A DNA stretch of 64,000 nucleotides from Ifrita kowaldi (lineage: Eukaryota; Chordata; Aves; Passeriformes; Cinclosomatidae), in NCBI GenBank assembly GCA_013398055.1, contig VZRS01015041.1, forward strand, positions 425,773 through 489,772, in the 5' to 3' direction. Below are positions 1-14,600 of this stretch, in pieces. Each line of letters opens with the position of its first letter. Within the stretch, counting starts at the first letter, position 1. Both the position numbers and the translations under genes were made by a program. The notes beneath the pieces were generated by a model, which saw only the letters and a list, made by a program, of their open reading frames with translations, was not told the DNA's origin and did not search any database.

Positions 1-2271
1 AAAATCTGTAACTTATTTTCTCCCTGTTCCTTAATATGGCGCTAAAATAGAGCCAATTTTCTCAAAACGTACTCTGAGCTGAGGTACTTTCATGTTCCCA
101 GAAGTTAGTTGGCTTTGTGGTTTTGCTTTTTTTGCATGCTTTTTACTTGGGTAGGTTTTGGGGTGATATTTTGTTTTGTTTAAGGGGATTTTTTTTGTTG
201 TTTGGGATTTTTTGGTTGTTGGTTCGGTTTTGGTTTTTTTTACCAAGGAAGTATAAAGAAGTTTCTTCTGCAGAGATATTGGAATTTCTTCCAAAGTTGT
301 TCTTCTGTCACAGAACTCAACATTCACAACCTATAGTAACATTATACAGATCCACTGTGAACATGACTCCAAACAAATGCTTCATGAAGGTACCTCTATG
401 TACAAAAATCCCCCAGATTTTGCGGGTCAGACTTCTCTGCTCAGCTGAGTTACTCAGCAAAGCGGTACCAGCAGAGGGTTAGCTGATTTAAATCCAGGTA
501 TTCTGATTTGCTTCTCCTCATCTTGATCTTCAACTGAAATGTCAAGTGGGGGAGGAGCTGTGAGTCAAGTGGGTTTGCAACACTTGTAGTATTTGCGTAT
601 TGCCTGGAAAGGATGAGGGAATGCAGCCATTCCTAGAGGCTTTGTGGACTCAGTGAGGCCCAATCCCTGTTGGAGACTTTACTTTTGTTTCCTAAACACC
701 TTCATTTCCTTTCAGAGGAATCAAAATTAACTAAATATCGCTGTCTGAACCAAGCTGTTCCACTGAGCAGTCTTTGGGGCAGAGGAGCCCTGAGTTTGTG
801 GCTCATCCATCTGTATCCTGGAGGAATACCCACAGGAAAATGGCACCTCCTGCGAGTCACAGCTGCACCCAGAGGCTTTCCCATGTCCCCAGCTGCAGTG
901 GCACCAGTGCAGGACTGGGAACAGCCCAGGTACGAACATTGCTCCTGAGTTCCTGCGTGGACGATGTGCCCTGGGCATGTCCCTGCAGAGGGAAGTATCG
1001 ATGTGACACACACCCACTGCCATGTCCCTCCAGCTGCAGAATTCCTCCTGGGAGCCTCTCAGCAGCTTTGCTGCCACATCAGGTCAGCTCCAGTGGCACA
1101 AAGGAGCTGTGGCACAGCCAGACTCTCCCCACTGGCTCCTCTCAGAGCACCTTCCCAGAATTGTAATGAAGAACTTTGTGTGTGTGGTGAGTGGCTGTGG
1201 CAGCCAGGTCCTCACTTCCAATGCTACCCAGGGGAGAAGAAAGGCAACTCCCTTGGGAAACCCCCCAAAAAGGGAGGCTGGGCTGTGTCAGACTGTGTAA
1301 GTACAAAGGGTGAGTTCCTCAGGCACAGTGCTGCTGGCAATTCCCGCTTCCTGTCTCCCAGAGCTTCTCTAAGTGCTGTTGGACTGCTGTGACATCTGAC
1401 TTTGAAGCAGCAGAGCCATGAGTGACACAGGTCCTTACAGCCCCTGACATGGACATTGCCATTATGTAATCTGTGTGCCAGCCCAAGTTTATTTTTACAA
1501 GCATTTCTGTACCCTCCATAAGCACTTGGCAATTACTGGTGACACATGCTCCATGATTTGGGGACATGGGATTGAAAAGGACATCACTGGTTCACAGAGT
1601 GCAGCCTCCTGCATATAATCCTATTAACGAGTTAATCAAGCTTTAATTTGGGACTGGGTCTGCCTCGGCTGCTCCTGCTGAGTTCTGTTCTGGAGCCCAT
1701 TCCTGAGTTAACAGGAGAGCTGTCGAGGTGAGGAGATGGACACTGAGGCTGTTCTGCACAGGGAACAGGCAGGGAAACGGTGCTGCCTCCAAGAAAATTC
1801 CCTAAATGGGAAAAGCCTGCAGGTGTTGTTCCCTGATCCTCTGTGTCTCTGAGCAGATCTCCACCCTGAGGAGTCAGTGTGTCTGTAACTGAGGGGAAAG
1901 CAGAGACCACAGAGCTCCACTGCACAGCTCAGTGCTGCTCTCCCTGCAGAGCTGTGCAGGCTGTCCAAGAGATGTGGGAGAGGAGATGATTTTGGGGAAT
2001 GACATCAGAGCTCTGGTGGGTCATGGTGCCAAAAGGTAACAAACATGCAGCATCTACTTCATAACTTTTCTTTATTCTTCTCTTCAGACTCAGAATTGAT
2101 CAGAACAATTTTGCATCAAAATGTTATTTTCATGGATTATATTCACTTTATATCAATTTAATTAGATACTTAAAAATTTTAAAACATTAATTTTGAATCA
2201 TTTCAAGTCTGAAAATTGAGGGGCTTTTTTACTCTTATGTTTATTTTTACGTTATTTTTTTATATCAACAG
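1..2271. other. Intergenic or intronic sequence, no gene recognised
   Basis: No reading frame here resembles a known protein to me. Positions 117-250 are a G/T-rich low-complexity stretch. About 640-1980 is richer in GC and has several overlapping open frames on both strands, but none shows a domain or a convincing splice-bounded structure. The last 200 bases are AT-rich and run into the pyrimidine tract and acceptor of the candidate exon at 2272. Confidence 0.5.
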
Positions 2272-2487
2272 GACTGGTGCTAAGAATAACAGATGCAAAG
2301 TGGGAAGGTGTTTCAGTATGCAAGAAGAAGGCATCTTGCTCTGGAAAAAAAGAAAATATTCATCAAAATAAGCAGCAGACTTTGCTTAATCACTGTTTCT
2401 TTGTTAGAGATCAGCTCAATTACAGTGTTATTCAAAAAAGTAAAATGAAAAAATACCCAGCCAGACCTTCAGCTTATACATCTCCAG
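2272..2487 (+). CDS. Candidate internal exon of an unidentified gene
   Basis: A 216-bp open segment is bounded by a T-rich tract ending in TATATCAACAG and a good donor, CCAG|GTAAAC. Read with two bases completing an upstream codon, it encodes 71 residues without a stop, and both ends fall in phase 1, so the exon would be symmetrical and skippable. The peptide is basic, with many Lys and Gln, and contains a KEN tripeptide (KKENIHQN) and a C-terminal PARPSAYTSPG. KEN boxes can be APC/C degrons, but one tripeptide proves nothing. I do not recognise the protein and found no partner exon nearby. It could belong to a gene whose other exons lie upstream of the window, or it could be a chance open segment. 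Confidence 0.3.
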
Positions 2488-3439
2488 GTAAACTTATTTT
2501 GTAGTTGAAATCAGTGTTCAGGGACAGTCCTTTGTGCTGTTTGATTTCTCCTCACCTGACCCCCAGGACAGCCTGGTGTAGGCGAGCATCAATCCAAGGG
2601 CCGTTTGCAGTCAGTGATTCCTCCAGATTCCAACACTTTGGGGTCAGTGTCTGCTCATGTTCACCCAGCCCAGGCCCCAGGAAGAACCAGACTGTGCACA
2701 GTCCCAGGAATCTTGGTTTGCACTGACCAGAATTTGTTTTCCCAGAAACCAACAGTATTTCATGACCACATGTAGAAAGAAGATGATGCAGCCGTGCTCC
2801 CCTGCTGTCTGGGAATAAAACTTACTATTTCTCATGTAGATGAACATTCATCTCATCTCTTACAAATTGAGAAATTATTGTCTCTGGAAACACAACCTTT
2901 TAGTCCAAAGGAAAGTTAGGAATAAGCATTTCTAGGAGTGGTACCAGTATTTCCCAAAGTGTGGAGCAGAGGTGTAAGGGAGCCACATGAACCAGCTCAC
3001 AGTGACCACGTAGGAATAACTTTCCCTCTGGAGATGGAATAGAGGTGAATAAAAGCCTAGGCCAGGACTGTACATGACAGTGAGATAACAAGCTGAATAA
3101 AATCCCTCAGTGTCCTCACTGGCCACAGGAGTTCAGAGACCCAGCAGTGCATCTTGTTCCAAAGGGAGGCTGCTTCTATTGGATTTCCTGTTGGAAAGGC
3201 TGAGTATCCTTAACCTTAACCAAATTATTGCCTTCTCTTCGATTTGCTTTGGAGATACAAGAGGATTTGATTTGAAAGCTTTGAAGGCCTGAGCTCTGCC
3301 CTGGACCCCCTCAAGCTGGAGATGTCCTTCCCATCCAGCTCTTAGGTGATGCTTCTGTTCTAACTCTACTGCTGTCTGAAAAGTGATACTCAATCAATTA
3401 TGTTCTCTCCCTTTTTATCCTCCTACTTTCTGGCTCCAC

Positions 3440-3480
3440 TATCTATTAGACTGCGAGCTCTTTGGCAGGAGGAATGAGAG
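3440..3480 (+). repeat. Possible ancient amniote repeat relic
   Basis: The phrase ATTAGACTGCGAGCTCTTTG followed by GCAGG closely resembles the widespread amniote repeat motif of the form attagactgtaagctctttgg-ggcaggga. Only about 40 bases are recognisable. The family assignment is from memory of the motif and is uncertain. Confidence 0.3.
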
Positions 3481-6400
3481 TTACCATCTGCCTGTGCAGT
3501 GAGGAGCACTCTTGGATGCAAAAAAAGAGAAATGCTTATGATAGCTCATCAAAAGATCAATTAATGTTAAGGGAGAAAACACTGGAGTCAGGAATTCCCA
3601 ACTTGTCCCAGCTTTGAATTCCACTTTTATCAGACAAATACTATCAAAAACTCCTCTGAATTAATGGGGACCCTTCTTGAAGCTGCCACATGTTTGAGCT
3701 GCAACTGCAAATCTGGTAAAGCTCTCTGTGGAAAGGCTGAGCACTGAGAGAAGCTGGTTCCTCTGTGGAAAGGCTGAGGGAGGCACACACAATGGTACAA
3801 TTGAGAAACATCCCTTCAATCTTTGTAGCCAATTACCTCAGGAATTACATGGTAAATGTTTAGCAGAACCTCTGCTCCCTACAACAAAAGCTACAAACGC
3901 TTCTCAGCACTCTACAGCAAGCTTAAGCCATAAAATTTGCAACCCCAAAGCCACAAATCACAAATGTAGAAGTTGCAGTTACACAAGAGCACTGGATAAA
4001 ATATTAAAAGCTGTAATATATAATACAAGCTGTGTCTCCTGCTGTCTGTCAGTGAGAGGGTGTCACCGAGCACTTCTGCACACCCTTGGTACAGAATGAG
4101 ACATCTGACTCCCACTGACTCCCAGTGCTGCAGACAATCAGTTTTATTCATTTTTGCATGTCCCAAACTGCCAAGTCCTTGGAACAAAAGATGATGATAA
4201 TAACAGATTAACTCTTCCTTTCTGAGCTCAGTGCAGGGAGCGGGGGGTGGCTGTCACAACATGGTTTGTGCAATATTCTTTAAGAACCTGCAGTTGGAAA
4301 GTCAGAGATGTTTTCGAAATAATGATGGCAGTTGCATAAAGGTAAATCTTTAAGTTTTGATAAAACAGCAATCCCCTTCAGCTAAGTCCATACAGGTGAA
4401 AAGAGAAAGAGAAGGAACAGCAACATCTCAGTCCTTCCCTTTCAGAGAAGCCTCAGCCAGCATTAGCTCCGATCCCATGTAGCTGTGTACCCAGCCAATG
4501 AGATCCCAGGGACTCAAAACTGGAGTCCTTACATTCTGAAAGAGGCAATTAGCTTTTCTGTGCCTAAATTTCTACTCCTTGAAGAACGGGAATTAAACCA
4601 AATTGATGAGGGTCATGTGAAGATTGGAAAAGCTGACTTGCTGTAAAGACTGGCAAACAACTACTCAGTACATTAAAAAAGGGCTGGATTAATGGATTTG
4701 CTCTATAAGCTGGTGTCTGGAAACTGCTCCTGCAAGTCAAACATCACAGCACAGGTTCTCCTTTCAAAGTGAACACCCTCCCTCCCTGTGCACTCGGTTA
4801 TGGAGACACAGTTGGTAAACAGGGACCAAGCAGTCCCAAACCACGAGAACCTGCTGCATTCATTAACTCATCAGGACAAGCTCAGGTATCCTTATTTCCT
4901 AGCAGAGGAGGATCTCATAGGATGAGGATACAGTGACACGGTATTATCCAGCACAAACTTCCAGATGTGAGGGAAGTATTGCTGCCACTTCTGTCTCTGT
5001 GATGATCAGCAGGATCCCTGCTGGCTACTCTTGACCTTTAAGGACAAGACTGGGGGACTGTGCTCCCAAACAAGGGGGAAGAGGTCCAAAAACCTGCCAG
5101 GACTGGAAATTCCTCCTGGGAAGCAACAGAGGAGACACTGCAGAGTGATGTGATCTGATTCAGCTATGCCTGGGGGTCTGGGGCAATTTTATTTTCCATT
5201 ACATTGGCACTGCTGTGGGATTCTGCTTTGAAATGTTCCAGTCTGGGGCTGAAGACAGCCCCTGTCCAGCACTGCTGCTTGTGTTCACCCTCAGCGGGGG
5301 AATCACGGCACCCACGGAGCCCAGGGTGGGGAATCCACCCCTCAGAGACACCACCCGGGGGACACAGCAGGAGAGGAGCCCTCTCCTGCGAGAAGGTGGC
5401 TGTGAAGACAGGAGCACACAGCAGCCTGCAGCAGGTGGAACAGTGCCTGGCTGATCCCAGCATTCCAGGAGAATGAGGGGGTGGATGTGGAGGTGACTCA
5501 GCTCAGAGGAGCGAGTAGCTCAGCTGAAGCTGAATCCTACTGAGCTTAGAGCAGTCTCATTATGGTTTTTAAAGGACCGTTTCCATGATGTGAAAATACA
5601 ACCTAAGAAACTGCTTTGGCCAGTGTTTGTTACAGGTAACCCCAGGCCTCAGCCCCATTTCTTGGGCTTTGCTGGCTCCTCCTTTAATTCGAGCTCTCCT
5701 GAGCACAGCTCTGAACTCCAGCCCTCATTATTCACTTGGAAGATGCCATGGCTCGAAGCCATAACAGGCCATCCTCTCACCTGGACAGGTACCAGTGTCT
5801 TTGTCAACTCCAACATGGAATGAGCCTGTTCCCTCCCCTCACACGGAGCTGCTGATCTGGGCCTGCTCCCAACAGCACTTCATGGGAGCTGCAACAACAA
5901 TCTGAGGCTCAGACTGACACTTCCAACTTCTCTGAACTACCTAATTGTGAGGAGAGTGACCCAAAAAACACCCCCCACACAAACGTAGCATGACAGGAAA
6001 TATAATAGCAAATGATTTTTTTGCCAGTGCAGCAGAACTATTTTGAGCACTTGGTGTGGACTCCAGCAATCTTGACAAACCTTTTAAGGATTACAAAACT
6101 CTGAAGTAGAAGTTTATTTTCTAAATACTGTGCTGCAAGAAGGGACCTGCAAGAGCCACTCTGCTCCTGCTACTTTCCTTGCAGTATCACCAGAAAGGAG
6201 CAAAAATGTCTCCCATCTCCTCTATGATGCAGCAAATGTGCAAGGAAAGCAGTTCTGTTCTCTCTCCATCCTCCTGTTGGGCTCTAATCAAACAGAATGG
6301 AATGGAAAGGGTTTTTCCTAAAGGCCATTAGAGTTTGCTAATTATTGTGAAATGAAGATCAGTTCAAAATAATGTGCCTTTTTTAATTTGCTAATATTTA

Positions 6401-9400
6401 CACCATCCCTGAGAGGGAAAAAAGGACAGAGTAGAAGAAAAAGAAAAAAGCAGTCTGCAAATGTTTCATTTTCTCTCTGCTATTCCCCAAAGCAGCATTG
6501 GTATCAGCTGAAATTAGGAAGGAATATATTGAAATAGTTCTTGCCCTCCCAGTGTGTTTCTGAGCAGTCGCACAGTGCTGGTGAGTTTGGGTGGAGATAG
6601 CCCAGAGAGGACAACACTCACACCTTTTGAATGACCTCTCCTTGTCAGAGACCAGTCAAGCTTTTCTGTAGTTGAATTCCAATCTGCCTCCAAGCAGAGA
6701 AGCTCAGGGAGGCCATTTGCAGAGCTGTGCACTCCAGTTGTGCTTCAAAGGTATGAAATACCTTGGTTTGACAGATACCACCCAGTATCTGCTTGTGCAG
6801 AATGCCTTTCTCCTCACACTTAGACACAACATTATTCTAGGATTTCAGCAGACAAACTCATGGCCAAGAAGTGCATGAAGCAGCTCAGGCTGATTATTCT
6901 CACACAAAGATGTAACAGTTCTAAAATTCACTATCACAAGCTCAAAGACTCTACTGCAAAACAGCGTTTGCTTAAAGCTTCAACTGATGGACCTGGAAAT
7001 AGCAGGAAGAAATCCTCTGTCCTATTGACACTAACAAACCCACAGTTCATTCTTGGCTTCCTCATTTAAACACATCATGGCTTGACTGCTGGTTTATAAT
7101 TACCTTCAGAGCATTTAGTGTTAACCAGAGATTCAAAGAGTACATGGGGCTACACCTCTTACAGTATCCTCTGGTCTAACTCCTTTACATCCTGCTACAC
7201 TACATTGACATTTTACAGAATAATGTATAAAGAAATCCTCTCCCTCTGCTGTTTCACCAGATTTCCAAAGAGACCTGCAGCTTTTTGTGCCTCAGTCTCT
7301 CTTCCCTGATCCATGAGGCCTGCAGGACACGCAAAGCCTCAGGGATCCTCTCCCATCTGGAATCTCATTTTAAAGCCAACCTTTCATTTGCCATTTTTCT
7401 TTGAAAATCTACATCATAAATGTGGTTCTTCCTATTTCTGGGGACATCCCAATAGAAGAAATATTTTATTAACAAGCCTCCAGCAGGTCCTGTAAATACT
7501 GAAATCACTGAGGCTGTATCATCTGGCAAGAACAACCTTCTGGATGGGGTTTGGATCAAACCAGCACTGCAGCCAGCCCAGAGTCCCTGTTGTCTCATAG
7601 CAACGGGATCATTTGCTGAGGAAGCAGCACTGATCACCAGCTGGAGCACTTTTTGTTGTGGCTTATTCATGAGGCAAAGTCAGATGCATCCATGGCTCTG
7701 AAATATCACTGGGACATGCCTTGAAACCCAATTTCATCCCCTGTGGCTGCTGCTCACAACTCAGCAGCTACAAACAGGAGAAGGGTGCAGCTCTCTTCTT
7801 GTTTACAGCAGCAATATTAGAAATATATTCAGGAATATTCATTACACTGAGCCACAAGGAGAAGCTGCAGCTCTTCATTGGTCTTTCTCAGGGCTACCTA
7901 AACCTACCAGAGCCTTCTTTATTGCTTCCTTCCCAACAATTTCTGAAGCAAGGAAGATCTCACCAAACTGGATTTGTGCTGTGCTCTGTCCAGCAAGCAA
8001 AACCAAGTTTTTCCTTTAACAACTACTTAGATCTAAAAGCAAGCAAAAACCCCCAAGGTAACAAAAGAGGGTAATCACAAGCACAGTCGGGCTTACAGAG
8101 ATATTTCTATGCCAGACCCTGTTTGGTTGGTTTTGTGGGGAATTTTTTTGTAGTATTTAAGCCCAGATTTTACTAAATGAAACTTTTTGGATGAGATAGG
8201 GGAAAATCTGAGTTGTATTAACCTTTTGAAAAATTTCTACATGCAAGATTTGTTCAGGAGATGAGGTTTGCAATTACAGAGTGGCAATATTCTCACCATA
8301 AACTCCTGAGAAACAAGGCAAGAGATCCCCCAAATGTGTGATTTAGTGAGATCCATGTAGCTGTGCTGAGATGTATTTGTGTGCAGCCTGCAAGAGAAGG
8401 ATGTTTTCATCTCAGGCTGCAGGTATGACATGAGCATAACATAACTGTGCCAATGAAAAGCAACTAATATATCAAATGTGATGCTTTGTCTCTGATTTGA
8501 TGAGCCTGGAAATATTTGACAATGAAGGAATTTTTATGGTTTAATAAAAACCTGGACAATCTGTCCCTATAACACCACATCCAGCATCCTGTGACCCCAC
8601 ACAACCAAACAAGAACTAAACCTCAGCTGAGATTTCCAACTGCTTTAAATGTTAAAATTGTTTCTGTATTATGGAAAGTGATGGCACTTTGATAACAAAG
8701 ATCCCACTTTGAACATATTTAAGGAATAGCTCTGCTAAGGAAGAGGCTGCTATTTTCCCCTGTTGATTTACAGAGCAAAACTGTGGTTCAGCAGATGGCT
8801 CATTAAATTTTTGCACCGTGACTGTTGTAGGAAAAGGAAAAAAGGAACAAAAAAGAACAAAACCAAACCCCCTCACCACAAACACAGGAATAAGATGCAC
8901 TGGCTGCTTGCTGTGTAATAAAAGCTTTTTTTAGCTTTTATTTGTGCACTGATCGGCAGACAATATTAAACCTACTTTACAAGTGAATTCTCCTCATGTT
9001 TACAAGCCAGTCCCTATTTCAAGTGGCTTTGTTTGTGGAGAAGACATCTCTTTAGAGGAAAGACTGAAAATTCCATCCAGCATTTCCTGCTGTAATTTCT
9101 TTTCCTTAAAAGCCTTTAAAAGGGAAGATTCCTGCTCATGATCTGTACACCTTCTGGTAAAATCTGAGTTCCAAGTTTGGACATCTCAGCAACAATCTTT
9201 ATTGCCATCTATTCCATGGCCTGCCCTTCCTGTTTTCCAAAAACAAAATGCTGTATTTATTTTGAAAATGGGATATCCTGTTGGAAGGCTTTGAGTAAAA
9301 AGAGAACATACTGAGCATGGGACCTCAAGGATTCCTTCCGGTGCCTTAAGAGAAATAAAGAAATAGTTCTAGTCAAGAAAAGGAAATATAGCAGGAAAAA

Positions 9401-11564
9401 ACACTCAGGAGTTACAGTCAGAGCAATCCTAAAGAAATAAATAGTACAGGAATAATTAGAATTACATAAATGGTTCTTTTTCCACGTACACCCACAGTTC
9501 CAGTCAGGAACTGCAAGGAAAGGGGACATGACAGGACTTTGGGAAGGGATGTCCACACAGCAAAGACACACACAGAGAATTACTGCCATTGAAACAACCA
9601 ACATTATTAGAGAATTCTATGAATTGGGGCTTCTAATATATTTAATTAAATGTAGGATCCTACGCTCAGCAAACATTCAAATAAACGTTGTTAACCATGA
9701 CTCTTTATTCTCAGAATGTCCTAATGCCATATAATTATGCCAAGCGAGTTCTAATTACTTCCTAGAAGTATCTATGCAGATAATCATCTACCCCCAGACT
9801 ATCTCATGCTCAGCTGAGCAGCCATAGAAGCCCCAATACAACAGATTAGATTTGAGCAGAAATATTTATCCCGCTGCTGGAAGTACAAAGATAGAAAATA
9901 TCTGCTAAATACTTTGATCTTCTCGCATATCAGGCACTGTAAAAAGTATGAAAAACCATTATACAGCTGTAAAAGTGGAAACAAGGATTGTTATGCAAAA
10001 CGAATGCAATGATGCATTTATTCAAGCATACTGTCTTCCAAATAATCAGAATTTAAACTCAGGTACGTCAGAGAAAACTTCAGTAAACCACACTCTGCAC
10101 AATCCTGGAAAACTACTCCGACAATTGTACCTTGAAGCCGAAGGATTGAGATTCTTTAAACACTGTATTGCCTGTGACTCATGCAATTATCACATCTTTA
10201 TCCAACTCCTCCTGAGCTCTTTGTTCGGAATAATATCTTGCAGCAGTAAATTGCACACGCCGTTTGTTCTGGGCTAAAAACAACTGCCCCTCCCACTCAG
10301 CACCTTGGCAAGAAGAGCAGGGACAGGAGCATCTCTGCCTTTTCCCTTTTGGAAAACATTTGCCCCTGGATCTGTTTGCTTTGAGTACCTTCGCTCAGAT
10401 TCGGAGGGATGGATCAGAACAGTGAGGCTCCCATCAAAGGGGCACTCACAGGTATTGTCACTTCCCAAATAAACAGATTAAATGCCCACACATTCCTATT
10501 TTAAGCCTGTCTCTTGCTGCAGCATTGCAGGTGCTGTGCACTTAAAGCTGTACAGTCACAAACCTCCCACTAAGAGACTTCAGAGCTTCTCTCAGGGTGA
10601 TGTTGGAAGTTTTGCTTTTAACACCAAACTCGAGTGTTTCCAACTCATGAGTTTTTATACCAGGATTTGCAGAAATACATTCAGCTAACCAGTACAAGTG
10701 AACCCAAAGTATTTGATTTATTTTTAATAATCTCATCTGGTTCGTAATGAATTTTTAACAATGGCAATTGCGAGCCTACTACTTAGAGTAGCTTCCCTCA
10801 AAAGGGCACAGCCAACATAAATAGCTGAAAGGCTCTTTTTGAGTTTACTGAGTAATTTTTGAACCCTAGAAACCACTGAGGGAGCCATATGCAAGCTTAA
10901 TGCTCCCAAACCCATATTTCAGCTGCTGAGTATGAGCTTGTGTCCTTAACAGGACGTTGGAAGAGTTCTGTCAGTGAGCTGAGCTCCTCTGTTCATAAAC
11001 CATGGTGAAAAACAGGATTTTGCCATTGTACCCCTGAGCAGCTCCAGATTCATTGCCATAAATTAACCATTAAATAATGTGGCAACAACAAAACAGGACT
11101 TGAGCTGTGCTAAAACCTGGCTCTAGGTTTCCTCAGCTGCTGTCCAGGCTCTTTACCATTTCTGCTCTCACCGAACAGCTGCACACTCAAAACTTTGGGC
11201 TGAGAAGCATCATCAGTAGCAGTGAGCAGTGAATTGGTTACGAGCTGCCGTGTGCTGCCCCCCGAGCCCGTGTCAGACAACACAGAACCAAACACTCCCC
11301 ATGCACTTTTCCCTTTGCAGCTCCCATTTTTCTCCACGTCATTTATTTCTTTGCCTGTTACTCCCACAGTCACTTTTGTCCTTGCTTATAGCCTATTTCA
11401 TTCGTGCAAACTCCAAACTCCTGCAGCACTCTGAGGAGAGCCTTGAATATCAATGGGAACAAAGCTTGGGGAGTTGTCACTTATCTGGATATTTCAAATA
11501 AAACCATAAAATTTGGGTTTTTAAACAATAGTTTTCAGTTTAATTTCCAGGGAAATAAACGATT

Positions 11565-11695
11565 AGTTGGTTGGTTGGGGGTTTTGTTTTGTTTCGGGGG
11601 CTTCGAGGTGTTTTTGTTGGTTTCTTTTGGGTTTGGGGGTTTTAGTTTATTTGGGGTTTTTGGAGGGTGTGGGTTTTTTTTTTTTGGAGGTGGGA
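11565..11695 (+). repeat. G/T-rich low-complexity tract
   Basis: The plus strand is almost entirely G and T, with repeated GGTTGG, GTTTTG and GGGGTTTT runs. It opens artificial long frames on both strands. Similar shorter tracts are at 117-250 and 46709-46800. Confidence 0.7.
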
Positions 11696-14600
11696 AATTG
11701 GTGGGGCAGTGGAGAAAGCTGGAAGCAGGGATTCGGAGAGGGGATAATTTCTGTGCTAATGCTCTTTCACACGGAGTTGGGGGTGGGGATTTAATCAATG
11801 TTGGTATTAAAGGGAGCTGTGAAAGTTGCTGCAGGCAGCACTACACTGATCCTTTTTTAGCTTGGTCAATCACTGAGTACAAATCCGAGCGGCAGTTCGC
11901 AGGTACTCCCTCAGCCACGGCTGTGCCTGTGCGGTGGATTCAAAGTGCCACCTAGTGGGAATTGTCACTTTGGAGAGGCCGTTTCGGTGGCTTTAATTCA
12001 CATTTAATTTAATTTAATACACAGCTGTAGGAAATGTACCTGTGGATCACCCACCCACGCTGAGACACTCTCGTATGCAGGGATATTTTCCATACTAAAC
12101 GATGGGGGGGAAAAATTTCCAGAAAGAAAAAAATAAAAATTCTAAGAATTCGATTAAAATAATCCACATACAGTCTGTGCTCAGTACCCAAGTGCCCAAA
12201 TCCAGAATATGCCCCTAGAGCCAGGCATTCACAGAGCGCTCAAAACTATCACCTGAGGTAAATAATTTCCCCAGACAGGATTTAACAGCCCTAATATTAA
12301 AAAATAACAGTTTTCTTCTAAATTTCAAGGAGCTGCAGCCAGGTGGGTTGGGTTTCCAGCAGCAGAGAAGTGTTAACCACACACATACACACAAACACGA
12401 AATGCCACGGATGGGAAAGCTGGAGCCCATTTTGCTGAACTCAGCTGCTCACTGAGCTCACAGCAGGAATTCCCCTCGGCCTGAGGGCTGTGGGCAGGGA
12501 CTGGAACCTTGTGTTGTGCCCCGGGTGTGAAGTGACCAAAGGGAGCTCTTTGCCCGTGGGTCGGTTTTGCTCCTGTTCCTGTGGGCAGCAGAGGAAGCAG
12601 GCACTGAACACAGGCTGTGATCCGGCTGCACTTCTGGGAAGGTCATGGAGCAGAACCCGCTGGTTTCCTCCCCGGTGAGGCAGTGAATTATGGGGTTAAG
12701 GCTGCCAGAATGTCACCACTGCCAATCCCATTGCATCAGGGCCGTGACTCACACAGCCCAAGGAGATCCAGCGAATTGCAAGGTGTTAAAATTCAAAGCA
12801 CAGAGAACAACGGTGAGGAAAGGAGATTGTTTTTTTCAGAACTAGCAATATTCTCAGAGTTCTTGTGAGACAGCTGCTTACTTTAGCCATCCTAAAGGCT
12901 ACACTTATGTCAGCATATGTTAGCTGGAAGTTGGTGGCATTATTTTAAGAGCATATACACTGATTAACAAAGAAAATACATTTGAAGCACAGCTACTCTT
13001 CAGAGAATACAAGATTAAAATATTACAGTCTTGCTCCTGGCTCCTCACTGTCATCACCTCCTAAGACCGTTCCCTGGTGTGCAGTGGATGTGACATTCCA
13101 GCCCTGGGGCTCCGTGCCACGTTGGATGGCAGCAGTGTCCCAGCCCTGCCTGCTCACACCCCCAGCTCTGCCACCGCTCAGCAATCCCACTCTGTATTGC
13201 AGCACCTGTCAGGCCTTTTTTATCCCTCTGTTCAACAGAAAATTCCTGGTTAAAGTAAATTTTTAAAAGCCTGACATATTCCATAATAGTCCACTTCAGG
13301 TTTCAAAGGAGAGATGTCACCATTAATCAAATAAGAGCAAAAATCCCTGCAACATATCCAGAATTCCAAGCCAGGATTCTTCAGGAGCTTTGCTGCTTCC
13401 TGCAGCTGGCATGTGACAGACACGAGTCCTGCTCCAAACAGAACAGAGCAGGCTGAGAACTTTGAAATATGAATAAGGTCACGGCCCCTGCAAGCCTGGA
13501 AGGGTCTCCTTGCCATGCAGGCAGCTGACCACCAGCTGTCCCCATTGCTTCACTGGAGTCAGGGATCAGGCTTGGAACGGGAACGCGCCTCCAAAAATGG
13601 GTGCTGCTACTCTTTGGAGACCAAAAAGAAAAATAAAAGCTCAGAAAAATAAAACAGAGCTACTAGAGTTCTGTCAGTCCACAGAAAAGAAAATGGGATG
13701 TGTAGGAGAAGGCCTGCATCCCAGGACAGGGATGTGGTTCCAGTGTGAGACAGATGAGCTTGGAAACACAAAGATAGGACCTTAACAGATCCATGGCTTT
13801 GTGACATGACAAAGGAAAGCTCTGGAGACTCATTCATGTAGCAGAAGAGGAATAATCAAAGTGGACTGGAGCATCCTGGTGTTGCTGCCTGGTCTCTGCC
13901 CACATCATCATCATCTCATAAAACCTCCTTTGGAGATGTTTTCCCAACCAGTATCTGTGGTGGACATCACTTCCCAGCTTCAGAGAATGGAAACTATTCA
14001 GATTTAGAACTGGAAAAATGCATCTTAGAGAGGCCCGAGGGTGAAGGTGTTTTAGGATCATCTCAATAGAGTTCTTTTCCCTCTTGAGAACTCAGCATGG
14101 TTTCTCATTTCCATTCACTTTGCATTTGAGAACTTTTGAAAACGTTTAATTCTAAATGAACTATATTAATATGTGGTTATTCAGCTCCAGCAATTACAGT
14201 CTAATGACTGTGGTTTAACTAACAGGTAAGACTGAAACGAGATAAAGGATAAAAACTGGGACTAACCAAACTCAAAGTACAGCTTGCTGGAGCCAGACCA
14301 ACTTAGGGTACTCTGGAATCCAGCGGAAGCAGTTTGCTGCTTAGTGGGCACAGCATGTGGCCAGAGGAGCAGAGCATTGTCAGTTTAACCATCCCAGATT
14401 GTAAAGTCCTTTCTTTAGGCAGTACAGAAGGGGACAAATCTCCTTCCATGTCATTGTATCCATGTATTATTGAAAGCATCAAAAGGTATTTTCATGTCAG
14501 TTTTCTAATAGACAGGAATAATCACTATTTTACTGCTTTCAGTAGCTTCAGGAGGCAAATTATACCATTGTGAAAAACGGATCAAAATGTTCCTCATGGA

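Noticed and set aside
11404..11955. 183-codon open frame on the plus strand
   Set aside because: It runs through the G/T-rich low-complexity tract and gives Phe/Gly/Val-rich nonsense with no domain. The antisense frame is open for the same compositional reason.
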